Notes: a model not told the origin generated them from the sequence alone. A stretch of DNA of 64,000 bases from Deltaproteobacteria bacterium (GCA_030272815.1 JAJSZT010000003.1:62001-126000); one strand, 5' to 3'. Numbered from the stretch's first letter, positions 44,533-53,126 are shown. Numbers and translations: made by a program.

Positions 44533-44909
44533 GGGATGCCTATCATTCGGCAGGAATAAACAAACGGCAGGGCAAGGCTCTCGACTTGCTGATGAAAAAG
44601 GATCTGATGCATGTCTCAGGGCTGGAAGAAATTTGTCCAAAAGTGACAAGGCGCACGTTGCAACGGGATTTAAACAATTTAATTGAGTTGAATTTAGTTA
44701 GACTGAAGGGATCTGCTCGACAATCGAACTACGAGCAGGCCAAATAGTATTGCGACATTTTGCGACAAGTAGTGTGAAACAACAATTGCCTCGATCATTT
44801 GGAGCGCCTCGATATTGTCCGGGAATTGACGGGCGCAAAGCGCAACCGGATCTTCAGCTATCCCGGGTATGTGGAAATAATAAACCAGGGGACGGAACTG
44901 TCTGGTTAA
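44533..44909 (+). pseudogene. Remnants of winged-helix and Fic C-terminal tails
   Basis: 44533-44747 reads INKRQGKALDLLMKKDLMHV and VTRRTLQRDLNNLIELNLVR, a winged-helix tail ending at TAG 44745. The same tail recurs at 48140-48280 and 49845-49976. 44807-44909 reads LDIVRELTGAKRNRIFSYPG then YVEIINQGTELSG and a stop, the usual C-terminus of a Fic-family protein. Together with the N-terminal piece at 43902 they look like one Fic gene broken by insertions, or two merged ones. Confidence 0.5.
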
Positions 44910-45010
44910 GATGGTGTCCAAGCTTTTCGGAATTTTCGCAGGAAAAATACAAGACAACATTAATAAAGGTCAGAAGGCAGACTTGACAATCTTTACTACA
45001 TTAAATTCGG
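44826..45010 (+). repeat. Direct repeat, right copy (Fic tail plus leader)
   Basis: Partner of 26438-26612 in the same orientation. Shared words include GTGGAAATAATAAACCAGGG and CGCAGGAAAAATACAAGACA. It ends just before the rhuM start, as the left copy ends just before the XRE start. Recombination between the two would remove the XRE-hsd-sbcDC segment. Confidence 0.75.
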
Positions 45011-45017
45011 AAGCACA

Positions 45018-46013
45018 ATGAAAAATAATCCAATACTAATCTACCAAATCGAAGACGGAAAAATCAAAATTGAAACACATTTTGAAAATGAAACCGTTTG
45101 GTTAAGCATTGAGCAGATGGCTGAACTATTTCAAAAATCTCGTTCTACAATTAATGAGCATATTCTTAATATATACAAAGAACAAGAGCTTGAAAAAGAG
45201 CCGACAATGAGAAAAATCGGAAATTCCGATTTTTCTACCAAGCCAACTAATTTTTACAATCTCGATGTTATTATTTCAGTAGGTTACAGAGTAAAATCGC
45301 ATCGTGGTGTCCATTTCAGAAAATGGGCAACAGCACTTATCAAAGAGTATTTGATAAAGGGCTTTGCAATGAACGATGAATTGTTGAAAGAAGCCGGTGG
45401 AGGCGACTATTTTGATGAATTATTGACTCGTATCCGCGATATTCGTTCATCTGAAAAGGTTTTTTGGAGAAAGGTTTTAGATATTTATGCCACAAGCATT
45501 GATTATGACCCAAGAACAGAGCAGTCAATCTTGTTTTTTAAAACCATACAAAATAAAATGCACTGGGCTACTCACGGAGAAACCGCAGCAGAAACAGTTT
45601 ATAAAAGAGTAGATTCCTTAAAAAGAAATATCGGATTAACTAATTTTAAAGGTGAGATTCCCACAAAAAAAGAGATTGAAATTGCTAAAAATTACCTTTC
45701 GCAAGATGAATTGAACATATTAAACAGAATGGTAACTGCATATCTGGAAATTGCAGAAATCCAAGCCCTAAACCGTACACCAATGTATATGGCAGATTGG
45801 ATAAGTCAGTTGGATAATTTTCTCACAATGACAGGCAAAGAGATATTGCAACATTCTGGAAAAATTAGTCATCAAAAAGCAATTGAAAAAGCACATACCG
45901 AATACGAGAAATATAAAGAGAAGATAAAAAACAGGATTACGCGGGTAGAGAGAGATTTTATAAATCAGATTGAAGATAAATCCAAAGAGATTGATGGCGA
46001 TATAAAAAACTAA
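45018..46013 (+). CDS. RhuM-family protein
   Basis: A complete 331-residue RhuM (virulence protein RhuM-like) homologue. The N-terminal winged-helix-like part holds ENETVWLSIEQMAELFQKSR and STINEHILNIYKEQEL; KPTNFYNLDVIISVGYRVKS and HFRKWATALIKEYLIKGFAM are family hallmarks. The C-terminal half is helical (YLEIAEIQALNRTPMYMADW). Such genes are common in defence and mobile islands. The start is preceded by the direct-repeat leader and no obvious Shine-Dalgarno sequence beyond GGAAG. Confidence 0.85.
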   Translation: MKNNPILIYQIEDGKIKIETHFENETVWLSIEQMAELFQKSRSTINEHILNIYKEQELEKEPTMRKIGNSDFSTKPTNFYNLDVIISVGYRVKSHRGVHFRKWATALIKEYLIKGFAMNDELLKEAGGGDYFDELLTRIRDIRSSEKVFWRKVLDIYATSIDYDPRTEQSILFFKTIQNKMHWATHGETAAETVYKRVDSLKRNIGLTNFKGEIPTKKEIEIAKNYLSQDELNILNRMVTAYLEIAEIQALNRTPMYMADWISQLDNFLTMTGKEILQHSGKISHQKAIEKAHTEYEKYKEKIKNRITRVERDFINQIEDKSKEIDGDIKN

Positions 46014-46174
46014 AGGTTAAAAAGAAAAAAATGCAGACGCTTGGATGGTTCGAGTTCTATGTCCGGAAGTGATCGGTACTTTTAGTGGGAAAGTCATCTG
46101 CGCAGACAAGATGAATAATCCGAAATACTGGCGTGAATAGTGAAGGCGGCGAAAACGAAAAAGGAGGAGAAATA

Positions 46175-46504
46175 ATGATTTCTTGTTGTGGACTGGATTG
46201 TTCCAAATGCGAAGGATATTTGGCTACTCAGGCGGATGACAACGAGATGAGAGCTTCAGTGGCAAAGGAGTGGTCAGAAAGATACAAGGCGGATATCAAG
46301 GCTGAGCATATCAATTGTGACGGTTGCTGTTCCGATGGTAGGAAGTTCTTCTATTGCTCCGACATGTGTGAACTTCGCAAATGCTGTCTGGAAAAAGAAC
46401 TTGTCAATTGTGCAGCATGCAATATGTATGCTTGCGACAAACTCGAAGCATTCTTTCAACTAGCGCCGGAGACACGGGCGGCATTGGATGCGCTCCGGCA
46501 ATAG
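46175..46504 (+). CDS. DUF3795 cysteine-rich protein
   Basis: A 109-residue protein starting MISCCGLDCSKCEGYLATQA, the DUF3795 signature, with further cysteines (DGCCSDGRKFFYCSDMCELR, CAACNMYACDKLEAFF) likely to bind zinc or iron. The ATG at 46175 is preceded by AAGGAGGAG at ideal spacing; the longer frame from 46133 has none. Function unknown. It lies 27 nt before the next gene. Confidence 0.82.
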   Translation: MISCCGLDCSKCEGYLATQADDNEMRASVAKEWSERYKADIKAEHINCDGCCSDGRKFFYCSDMCELRKCCLEKELVNCAACNMYACDKLEAFFQLAPETRAALDALRQ

Positions 46505-46531
46505 CCGAACGTGTGAAATTGAGAGTTGGAA

Positions 46532-47884
46532 ATGAAAAAAAGAAAGAAATCAGACCCGGTGGTTTCGGAGATAGAACGTGCATTGGATCTCGGCCAATTC
46601 ATATCGTACAACCGGTCATGGGATTTTGTTCGCGAGTTGGAAGATTCAAAAAAGAGAATTGATGCTTTGGTGAAGAATGGAGAGGCTGAGCGTGCCGTTG
46701 GTCTGTACGAGATGTTTCTCTCCGGATGTTATGAAAAAGCAGAAGAAATCGACGATTCCGGCGGTAATCTCGGCATGTTTTTTGGGCAGTTGTTCTGCGC
46801 CTGGATCAAGGCCAAACAGAAAGCCGGATGCAAGGCCGATGAAACCGTGCAGTATATCCTTAAATGGATGGACAATGACGACTACGGTTTTTGTTATGAT
46901 ATTGAGCAGGATATAGCCCAAGTCCTCAACAAAGCGGGGTTTCGGTTATTCAGGAAATATTTTCAAGATCAACTTGAAAACGCCTTTGTTCCGTACAAAT
47001 CAGAATCGCCGAAGTTTATTTATGATTATCCTGCTGACGTTTACAGGAACGCCGATATTTTGAAGAAGATCTATATTGTAAAGAAAGATATTCAGTCGTA
47101 TCTGAGCCTTTGTGAAAAAACAGTGGCCAGTCCGAAAGATTGCAAAAACATCGCCATGTTGTACAAAGAAAAGAAGTGCTTTGCTGATGCGCTGGCTTGG
47201 GTTGAAAAAGGGCTAACCCTCGAAAAAAAACGCGAATGGCTTAATCAATCCAGTTATGGGTTGACGAGCATGAGACAGGAATTACTCGATAAACTGGGAC
47301 GGAGACAAGATGCTTTTGAAAGTGCCTGGTCCGAATTCAAAAAACATCCTTCAATGCATGGCTATGATGAATTGATGAAATACATCCCCAAACTGGATTT
47401 CAAAGAATGGCACGAAAAAGCTCTTCTGGAAGCGAAAAAGACCTCATTGTCCGCATTTGTTAAGATTTGTAGCAAGACCAAAGAATGGGATATACTTTCC
47501 GAACGTATTATTTCCGTCGAATACGATAACCTTGAGCAAATCAGCCACTATATAACGGAAAAGGCGGCCAAGGGACTCGCAAAAAAACACTGCCGGGCAG
47601 CGGCAAAGATTTATGGCGCCATGGGGATGCGCATACTTAAGAAGGGAAAGACTAAATACTACCGGTACGCACTGGAACATTTTCGGAGGGCCGGAAAACT
47701 TTATAAGAAAGTAGATCATGAGCGGATGTGGGCATCCCTTGTTGATCGTGTGCGTAAAGATCATTCCAGAAAATACAGTTTTATAGGTGATTTTGAAAAG
47801 ATTGTAGCGGGTCGTTGGCCGGATTCCCCTGAGACTTTTGAAAAAAGGGTTCGGAAGAGATGGGTAAAACAGACTTCGGACTGA
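46532..47884 (+). CDS. Helical-repeat protein of unknown function
   Basis: A 450-residue soluble protein made mainly of TPR-like helix pairs (KNGEAERAVGLYEMFLSGCY, YKEKKCFADALAWVEKGLTL, YALEHFRRAGKLYKKVDHER). The layout recalls the C-terminal half of SWIM zinc-finger proteins, but no SWIM motif (CxCxnCxH) is present, so the relation is tentative. ATG 46532 is used; TTG at 46526 is an alternative. Next to it a fragment of a DUF6398 gene is seen, a family I recall near such proteins. Confidence 0.6.
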   Translation: MKKRKKSDPVVSEIERALDLGQFISYNRSWDFVRELEDSKKRIDALVKNGEAERAVGLYEMFLSGCYEKAEEIDDSGGNLGMFFGQLFCAWIKAKQKAGCKADETVQYILKWMDNDDYGFCYDIEQDIAQVLNKAGFRLFRKYFQDQLENAFVPYKSESPKFIYDYPADVYRNADILKKIYIVKKDIQSYLSLCEKTVASPKDCKNIAMLYKEKKCFADALAWVEKGLTLEKKREWLNQSSYGLTSMRQELLDKLGRRQDAFESAWSEFKKHPSMHGYDELMKYIPKLDFKEWHEKALLEAKKTSLSAFVKICSKTKEWDILSERIISVEYDNLEQISHYITEKAAKGLAKKHCRAAAKIYGAMGMRILKKGKTKYYRYALEHFRRAGKLYKKVDHERMWASLVDRVRKDHSRKYSFIGDFEKIVAGRWPDSPETFEKRVRKRWVKQTSD

Positions 47885-47900
47885 CAAGAACGAAGCGGCC

Positions 47901-48002
47901 ATGACAAAGATTGAAAAAACAGAGAGAATACAGGAGATCAGGGAGTTGGTGCAGGCGTTTTGCAATCGGCATTTGAATGAGAACATAAGGGTCTGCTCTT
48001 GA
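47901..48002 (+). pseudogene. Truncated DUF6398-like gene
   Basis: ATG 47901 opens MTKIEKTERIQEIRELVQAF and CNRHLNENI, resembling the N-terminus of DUF6398 proteins. At 47988 it enters the 95-bp direct repeat and stops at 48000-48002 after 33 codons. The rest of the gene is missing. Confidence 0.4.
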
Positions 48003-48082
48003 CTCTTGCAAGGTAAAATGTTCCTTGAAGGGGCTTCGGGCCATCCTTCAGATTATAAGTTTCTCATGCTTTTGTTGTTTTT
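47988..48082 (+). repeat. 95-bp direct repeat, right copy
   Basis: Nearly identical to 43293-43387. The two copies flank a 4.6-kb segment with the rhuM, DUF3795 and helical-repeat genes. This copy interrupts the DUF6398-like gene. Confidence 0.75.
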
Positions 48083-48088
48083 GTACTG

Positions 48089-48280
48089 TTGCCAAGAAAA
48101 GCCCGTGTAGACGCTCCTGGCGTCCTGCATCAGACAAAAGGATTTGTGTCAAAGCTGGAAGAAATTTGTCTGGAAGTGACAAGGCGCACGTTGCAACGGG
48201 ATTTAAACAATTTAATTGAGTTGAATTTAGTTAGACTGAAGGGAGCTGCTCGACAATCGAACTACGAGCTGGCCAAATAG
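48089..48280 (+). pseudogene. Chimera of a RAYT transposase start and a winged-helix tail
   Basis: The frame opens at TTG 48089 as MPRKARVDAPGVLHQ, the usual first residues of REP-associated tyrosine transposases, then switches to LEEICLEVTRRTLQRDLNNL and IELNLVRLKGAARQS, the winged-helix tail also seen at 44640 and 49850. It is 63 residues long and is best read as a deletion fusion rather than a gene. Confidence 0.5.
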
Positions 48281-48357
48281 TATTGCGACATGATACAGAA
48301 AAGTCGGAAATATACGAAAAAGCAGTATGAATATATCTATAATTTGCGAAAAACTCG

Positions 48358-48385
48358 TTGACAAAAATAAATATCCCCATATAAT
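48358..48385 (+). promoter_or_regulatory. Consensus sigma70 promoter, predicted leaderless start
   Basis: TTGACA (48358-48363), 16-nt spacer, TATAAT (48380-48385), a perfect match at both boxes. Transcription should begin near 48391-48393, and the ATG of the next gene is at 48392. There is no Shine-Dalgarno sequence between, so the mRNA is probably leaderless or nearly so. Confidence 0.7.
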
Positions 48386-48391
48386 GCTCTT

Positions 48392-49711
48392 ATGAAGCGA
48401 ACAATCTATGCAAAGCTACTTGAATGGAAAGATGCTGCCGCACGCTCTCCCCTCATTCTGAAAGGAACGCGTCAGGTTGGGAAGAGCTATATTCTTCAAG
48501 CCTTCGGGGAAAACGAGTTTTCCGATTGCCATACCTTCAATTTTGAGAAGGATAAAAAGCTATCAACGGCATTTGAAGCCGATTTGAACCCGGAAAGAAT
48601 ACTAACTGAGTTGTCCATCTATTCCGGCAAAAGGATTGATATTGCCAAAGATCTTGTCATATTTGATGAAATCCAGGAATGCCCCGGAGCCCTGACATCC
48701 TTAAAATATTTTTGCGAAAAGATGCCTCAACTTGCGCTTTGCTGCGCCGGTTCACTGATCGGAGTTAAGTTGTCTTCAGGATCTTTCCCTGTGGGTAAGG
48801 TCGATTTTCTGAAACTATACCCGTTGAATTTTGAAGAATTTCTCATGGCATTGAATGATGAGGTCTCATTGGAGTTGTACCAGGATTCAGACAAGGTTGA
48901 TTCCTTCTCAGAAATAGCCCATCAGAGGCTGTGGAATCGGTTGCGGGAATATTATGTCACAGGCGGAATGCCGCAGGTTGTTTCAACCTATTTGACTTAT
49001 AATAGGGATGATCTTTTTGAAGCAATGAAAAGGGCAAGGGATGTTCAGGAAAAGCTGGTTGAGAGCTACAATAACGACTTTGCGAAGCATTCAGGCAAGA
49101 TCAATTCAATACATATTGTGTCCGTATTCGAGAATGTACCTGTGCAGCTTTCTGCAAATATTGACGGGTCAGTCAAAAAATACAGATTTAAAGGGGTAAT
49201 TCCCAGGAAAAAAGGTTATGCGGAACTGCAGGGTCCCATTGCCTGGCTGGAAAAGTCCGGGCTAATTCTAAAAGTTAAGGTATGCAAAAGGGCTGAGATA
49301 CCCCTGGAATCCTTTTGCAGAGAAAATATGTTCAAGCTGTTTTTATTTGATATTGGTCTCCTCGGGTGTATGCTGGATCTACCGGTTAGCCTCATCCACT
49401 CACAAGATTACGGCATTGCAAAAGGGTATCTCGCAGAGAATTTTGTTGCCCAGGAATTTGCTGCTTCAGGTGTTTCAAGGCTGTACTCATGGACGGAGGG
49501 GACTTCTGAAATTGAGTTCATAAGGGTTATTGACGATGCCCTTGTACCGGTAGAGGTTAAATCCGGTACCCGAACACATGCAAAAAGCCTGCGGCAGTAT
49601 ATCTTGAAGCATTCACCGAAAAGGGCCGTCAAGATATCCGGAAAACTGTTGAGCAGGATCAGGAACCAGGTTATTCAGAACTATCCGCTCTATCTCGCTG
49701 CAAAGATATAA
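48392..49711 (+). CDS. AAA_14/DUF4143 ATPase
   Basis: A 439-residue protein. The AAA_14 domain has Walker A LKGTRQVGKSYIL and Walker B-like LVIFDEIQECPGALTSLKYF. The C-terminal DUF4143 domain (AENFVAQEFAASGVSRLYSW, EIEFIRVIDDALVPVEVKSG) has a PD-(D/E)xK-like E-x-K pattern. Such proteins are abundant in bacterial and archaeal genomes but unexplained. A strong promoter abuts the start. The 3' end touches decayed winged-helix sequence. Confidence 0.88.
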   Translation: MKRTIYAKLLEWKDAAARSPLILKGTRQVGKSYILQAFGENEFSDCHTFNFEKDKKLSTAFEADLNPERILTELSIYSGKRIDIAKDLVIFDEIQECPGALTSLKYFCEKMPQLALCCAGSLIGVKLSSGSFPVGKVDFLKLYPLNFEEFLMALNDEVSLELYQDSDKVDSFSEIAHQRLWNRLREYYVTGGMPQVVSTYLTYNRDDLFEAMKRARDVQEKLVESYNNDFAKHSGKINSIHIVSVFENVPVQLSANIDGSVKKYRFKGVIPRKKGYAELQGPIAWLEKSGLILKVKVCKRAEIPLESFCRENMFKLFLFDIGLLGCMLDLPVSLIHSQDYGIAKGYLAENFVAQEFAASGVSRLYSWTEGTSEIEFIRVIDDALVPVEVKSGTRTHAKSLRQYILKHSPKRAVKISGKLLSRIRNQVIQNYPLYLAAKI

Positions 49712-49712
49712 T

Positions 49713-49976
49713 CGGCGCAGTCTCCAGCGTGATTTAAAAGGTTTGCTGGATAAAAAATCTTTAGGTTATTTTGTGAAAATTCAAACTTTAACTTGAGATA
49801 TTCACAAAATTATTAATTCGGGAGATAAAAGAGGGAAAAAGGGGTCAGAGCTGGAAGAAATTTGTTCAGAAGTGACAAAGCGCACGTTGCAACGGGATTT
49901 AAACAATTTAATTGAGTTGAATTTAGTTAGACTGAAGGGATCTGCTCGACAATCGAACTACGAGCTGGTCAAATAG
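49713..49976 (+). pseudogene. Two winged-helix tail remnants
   Basis: 49713-49790 contains [15 protein letters not shown] in one frame; 49845-49976 reads ELEEICSEVTKRTLQRDLNN and LIELNLVRLKGSARQSN to TAG at 49974, matching the copies at 44640 and 48172. No start or N-terminal domain is present. The region 49977-50046 repeats TATTGCGACAT-like words with no gene. Confidence 0.45.
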
Positions 49977-50046
49977 TATTGCAACACATTACGACATAGT
50001 ATTGCGACATCTTGCGACAAGTATTGTGAAACACGATTAAAATCGG

Positions 50047-50085
50047 TTGACATAGGCGCAAATGCGGTGTACGCATAAAGTGTAC
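50047..50085 (+). promoter_or_regulatory. Promoter/operator region of the second Phd/PIN pair
   Basis: TTGACA at 50047-50052 is a good -35 box; the -10 box is weak (around CATAAA, 50074-50079). GTGTAC occurs twice (50067-50072 and 50080-50085), a likely antitoxin operator. The distance to the start at 50106 fits. Confidence 0.35.
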
Positions 50086-50105
50086 TATTAATTATGGAGG
50101 CCATT

Positions 50106-50339
50106 ATGTTGGAAGTCAATGTTAAGGACGCCCGCAGCAATTTTAGTTCATTGCTTGATAAAGTTGAGCAAGGCGAGAAGATTATTATAAAACGTCATGG
50201 TAAAAAGATTGCATGTCTTGTTTCATTAGGTGTCAAAGACCGGCTCCCAAGCCTTAATAAATTTCGATCTTCTGTTAAGATAACCGGGAAACCATTGAGC
50301 AAAGTTGTGACTGATTTAAGAGATGGGGAGCGGTACTGA
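50106..50339 (+). CDS. Type II antitoxin, Phd/YefM family
   Basis: A 77-residue protein starting MLEVNVKDARSNFSSLLDKV, followed by GEKIIIKRHGKKIACLV, the Phd/YefM DNA-binding part. The tail (KPLSKVVTDLRDGERY) would bind the toxin. ATG 50106 has GGAGG 7 nt upstream, which favours it over ATG 50094. Its stop overlaps the toxin start by one base. Confidence 0.87.
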   Translation: MLEVNVKDARSNFSSLLDKVEQGEKIIIKRHGKKIACLVSLGVKDRLPSLNKFRSSVKITGKPLSKVVTDLRDGERY

Positions 50340-50767
50340 TGGTATATTTTGATACAAGTGTTTTAGTTGCCTATTATTGCCCTGAACCTATCAGTGGGCA
50401 GGTAGAAAAAAAGATAAGAAAGATAAAACAACCGGCAATCAGCCCATTGACTGAAGTAGAGCTTGTTTCGGCAATTTCAAGAAAAATCAGGAAAAATGGT
50501 TTGTCCCGGGAAGACGGCAATAGAGTAATCGGTCGATTTCAGTCACACATTAAAAATAGATTGTTCAGATGGATTCCAGTTGAACACCAGCATTTTCAAA
50601 TGGCAAAAAACTGGATCTCTCAATTCAATACTCCTCTCAGGACATTAGATGCTCTCCATCTTGCCATTACGTCCATAAACAATTTAAATTTATTTACTGC
50701 GGATTTCAAACTTGCAGAATCAGCAAGGCTCTTTGGAGTTGAAGTGGCCATGATCGGGAACACATAA
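50339..50767 (+). CDS. PIN-domain ribonuclease toxin, VapC type
   Basis: A 142-residue PIN protein with the four acidic positions in MVYFDTSVLVAYY, PLTEVELVSAISR, LRTLDALHLAI and LNLFTADFKLAE. Coupled to the antitoxin gene before it. It differs clearly from the PIN toxin at 25926, so the pairs are not recent duplicates. Confidence 0.9.
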   Translation: MVYFDTSVLVAYYCPEPISGQVEKKIRKIKQPAISPLTEVELVSAISRKIRKNGLSREDGNRVIGRFQSHIKNRLFRWIPVEHQHFQMAKNWISQFNTPLRTLDALHLAITSINNLNLFTADFKLAESARLFGVEVAMIGNT

Positions 50768-51478
50768 GGGGCCTGCTCTTGCCTTATAAAACCAAATAAA
50801 GAGGGCAAAGATTTGCTTCACTCTGTTGAACGGGGATAATGGAAAATATATCCGGTGATTGTGCGATGATTTGCCGACTTGCGAAATTTGCTATCAATTT
50901 ATGTTTTCTATAATCGGATGTGAATCGGCGCAGCCTCCAGCGTGATTTAAAAGGTTTACTGGATAAAGAACTTATAAATGAGGTTGGTACTGGAACAACA
51001 GATCCAACACGTCACTATGTTATGGCCAAGCTGTGACATTGAGCTGTGACACGACCTCAATCAGACTTGGCATGGTAACAATGTTGCCGGGGCCCATGGC
51101 TCCGTCAATCAATACCAGAGCTCCTTTTTTGCTTCTCATTCTTCCACCATCAGCTTTGTAAAGGGAAAGTTTATCAGGTTACAAGTGAGCTAAAGTTTGC
51201 AACATCGGGGTAAACTTTACAAACTTATCATTTGTTTTTTGATCAACAAGTTGTTATGAATATTTAAACTTAAATTGAGCCGTTTATTGTGATAATAAAA
51301 ATATCATAACTTCAAGGAACGATTAGGGCTCGGTAAAAAATAACTTGGTAGAATTTGGGATGCAAAAATGCCAAGTTATTTTTTTCTGAGCTCTTAAGCA
51401 TATCAAAGATAAATTCAATTGGTTTGCCGTATGGTGAAATGCATGGAGCTTGCGCAAACCCCTTGGAGGAAGGAAGTT
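50768..51478. other. Spacer with gene remnants and a small repeat, no intact gene
   Basis: 50928-51036 reads [20 protein letters not shown] and [10 protein letters not shown] to a stop, another winged-helix tail of the Fic/AlbA kind. On the minus strand about 51055-51140 encodes SKKGALVLIDGAMGPGNIVT, an unassigned fragment. 51325-51395 is a 71-bp inverted-repeat element (AGGGCTCGGTAAAAAATAAC... AAGTTATTTTTTTCTGAGCT), a short form of the one at 17061-17241. The primase-like gene's promoter was not identified. Confidence 0.45.
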
Positions 51479-52792
51479 ATGAATGCTCAAGAATATTACC
51501 ATTGTGTGATTGATCGTTTAAAAAACTGTTATCAATTCAGCCATTATGTCATTGCGGCCGGGAATGAGCTTTCTGCAGAAACGCGCGATCCTGTCTTTCC
51601 GGCAATAGCAGAACCGGTCAATCAACTTGGAAAGCTTACACTTCAAAGAGGCCTGCAGGTTCATCTTCCTGTTATCGGAGAAAAATCTCAGTCAGTGCTT
51701 ATGCCGCTTGATTTTGAGATCTTTCTTGCAGACGAAAACCACAAACTGTATGAAGACAAGAAAACCCAGAGAGAATTGTTCGATCAGATAATTCCTGTTA
51801 TCCGTTTTCTTGAAAACCTCTTCCGATCAAGGGGCATTCCTTATCTTCTGGATTACACGCCTTCAGGCGGACATATTCTCTTTCAAAATCTTTTGGGATA
51901 TCGAGCTACAGAAGAGTTAAAAAAAATCGGGTTCCTGGAAAAGGATCTTATTAAAGCATGTAATTTTATCGATCCTGATGACATCAGACGTTGGTATGGA
52001 ATTTCGCTTGATGCAGCGCATGTTTTTAGCGGACTCGGTAAGATTGCGGAGTATATCTCTCTTCTTACTATGACGGCCTTTAAGAATAACGAATCCAGCG
52101 GGCTGCTTCCGGTTACTATTTCCGATAGTTATGACCGCTGCATCAATTTGGACAATTCTTGGAGCGAAGGTTCAGCCTTTATGCGTTCCATTCGGAGTCC
52201 TTTCAGCCTGCACAAAAAAAATCAGGAAAAATATGGAAAACATCTTCAACCTCCTCTTGTAGATGTGGTTGGAACCTGTTTTGATGGAAAGGATGTAAAC
52301 GAAGAGACTGATATAGATTTTATTCTGGATTGCATGTGGGATCTGGAAAAGGCAACAGATCGAGCGCAGAGCTTTTCCGGTTTCATACCATGCTCCAATG
52401 AAAGATTGATCGATTTTATTTGTGAATACAAGTCATCAGACCTTTATCTTTTTCACCGGGATTTTGAAAGCCAGGAAGATATTCCAAGGGGATTTGCCCT
52501 GGAATATGCAAAAAAAGAGGAAAACATTCCTGACTGGACAAGAAATATTCTTTACTTTCCGAATCCTTCGGCTCTTCAACCAAAAAAAATAATAGGTTTT
52601 GTTTACGATTTTCTTATCCACGCTCACTGGAAACCAAAACACATTGCAAACATTCTCCGAGATATGTATCAAAATCCTTCTTTCAACTGGACGCAAGATT
52701 TTTTTAAGTATCCGGCGGAAGAAAAAGCAAATTTCTGGGCAAGAACTTATAGTGCTGTTGCTCTCTGGAAAACCGGCAGAATAACTGTATGA
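51479..52792 (+). CDS. Orphan protein with archaeo-eukaryotic primase (AEP/PriS-like) motifs
   Basis: A 437-residue protein that I did not recognise by family name. The ATG at 51479 has GGAGGAAGG just upstream; a frame from 51419 adds 20 residues without a site. Motifs fit the AEP superfamily in the right order: acidic motif I in MPLDFEIF (D78, E80), motif II YTPSGGHILF (S129, H132), motif III CINLD (D225), then FMRSIRSPFSLHKK (R239, H245), which mirrors the RxPxSLHxK box of PriS primases. The C-terminus (residues 370-430) is helical. No helicase, PriL or replication gene is adjacent. A primase or primase-polymerase role in repair, defence or an old plasmid is inference. Confidence 0.6.
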   Translation: MNAQEYYHCVIDRLKNCYQFSHYVIAAGNELSAETRDPVFPAIAEPVNQLGKLTLQRGLQVHLPVIGEKSQSVLMPLDFEIFLADENHKLYEDKKTQRELFDQIIPVIRFLENLFRSRGIPYLLDYTPSGGHILFQNLLGYRATEELKKIGFLEKDLIKACNFIDPDDIRRWYGISLDAAHVFSGLGKIAEYISLLTMTAFKNNESSGLLPVTISDSYDRCINLDNSWSEGSAFMRSIRSPFSLHKKNQEKYGKHLQPPLVDVVGTCFDGKDVNEETDIDFILDCMWDLEKATDRAQSFSGFIPCSNERLIDFICEYKSSDLYLFHRDFESQEDIPRGFALEYAKKEENIPDWTRNILYFPNPSALQPKKIIGFVYDFLIHAHWKPKHIANILRDMYQNPSFNWTQDFFKYPAEEKANFWARTYSAVALWKTGRITV

Positions 52793-52922
52793 TTGAGGGA
52801 TTGAGGGAAGCGAATCCCTAAATTATGAATTTTAAGAAAATTATATTATAATCTTGGCCTACGGCTCGTAGAGTGTCTGGTGGCTGAACTATTAGATCTT
52901 TTCTTTGGCCGGAGGAATAATT

Positions 52923-53111
52923 ATGATTAAGCAGGGTATGATGCATCTAAGAGAAGTGCTCCTCAAGCAGCGCCAAGAGATATTTGAACGGCTTCGGCGG
53001 CTGGAATCTGATTGGCAGGCTCTTGGAGAGCGGGATATTGAGCTGGAAGAAGAGGCTCAAAAGGAAAGCCCTTACATGTTTCCCGACCAGCCGCCCGCGG
53101 AAAAAGAATGA
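52923..53111 (+). pseudogene. Truncated TraR/DksA-like protein
   Basis: ATG 52923, with GGAGG upstream, encodes 62 residues: LREVLLKQRQEIFERLRRLE and LESDWQALGERDIELEEEAQ match the coiled-coil start of TraR/DksA proteins, but the C4 zinc finger is missing and the end (ESPYMFPDQPPAEKE) differs. It probably results from a deletion. A small coiled-coil product could still be made. Confidence 0.55.
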
Positions 53112-53126
53112 TAAGGAGAAAATACG

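Noticed and set aside
26438-45010. Prophage or integrative element
   Set aside because: No integrase, attachment site, phage structural or conjugation genes; only repeats and IS remnants.
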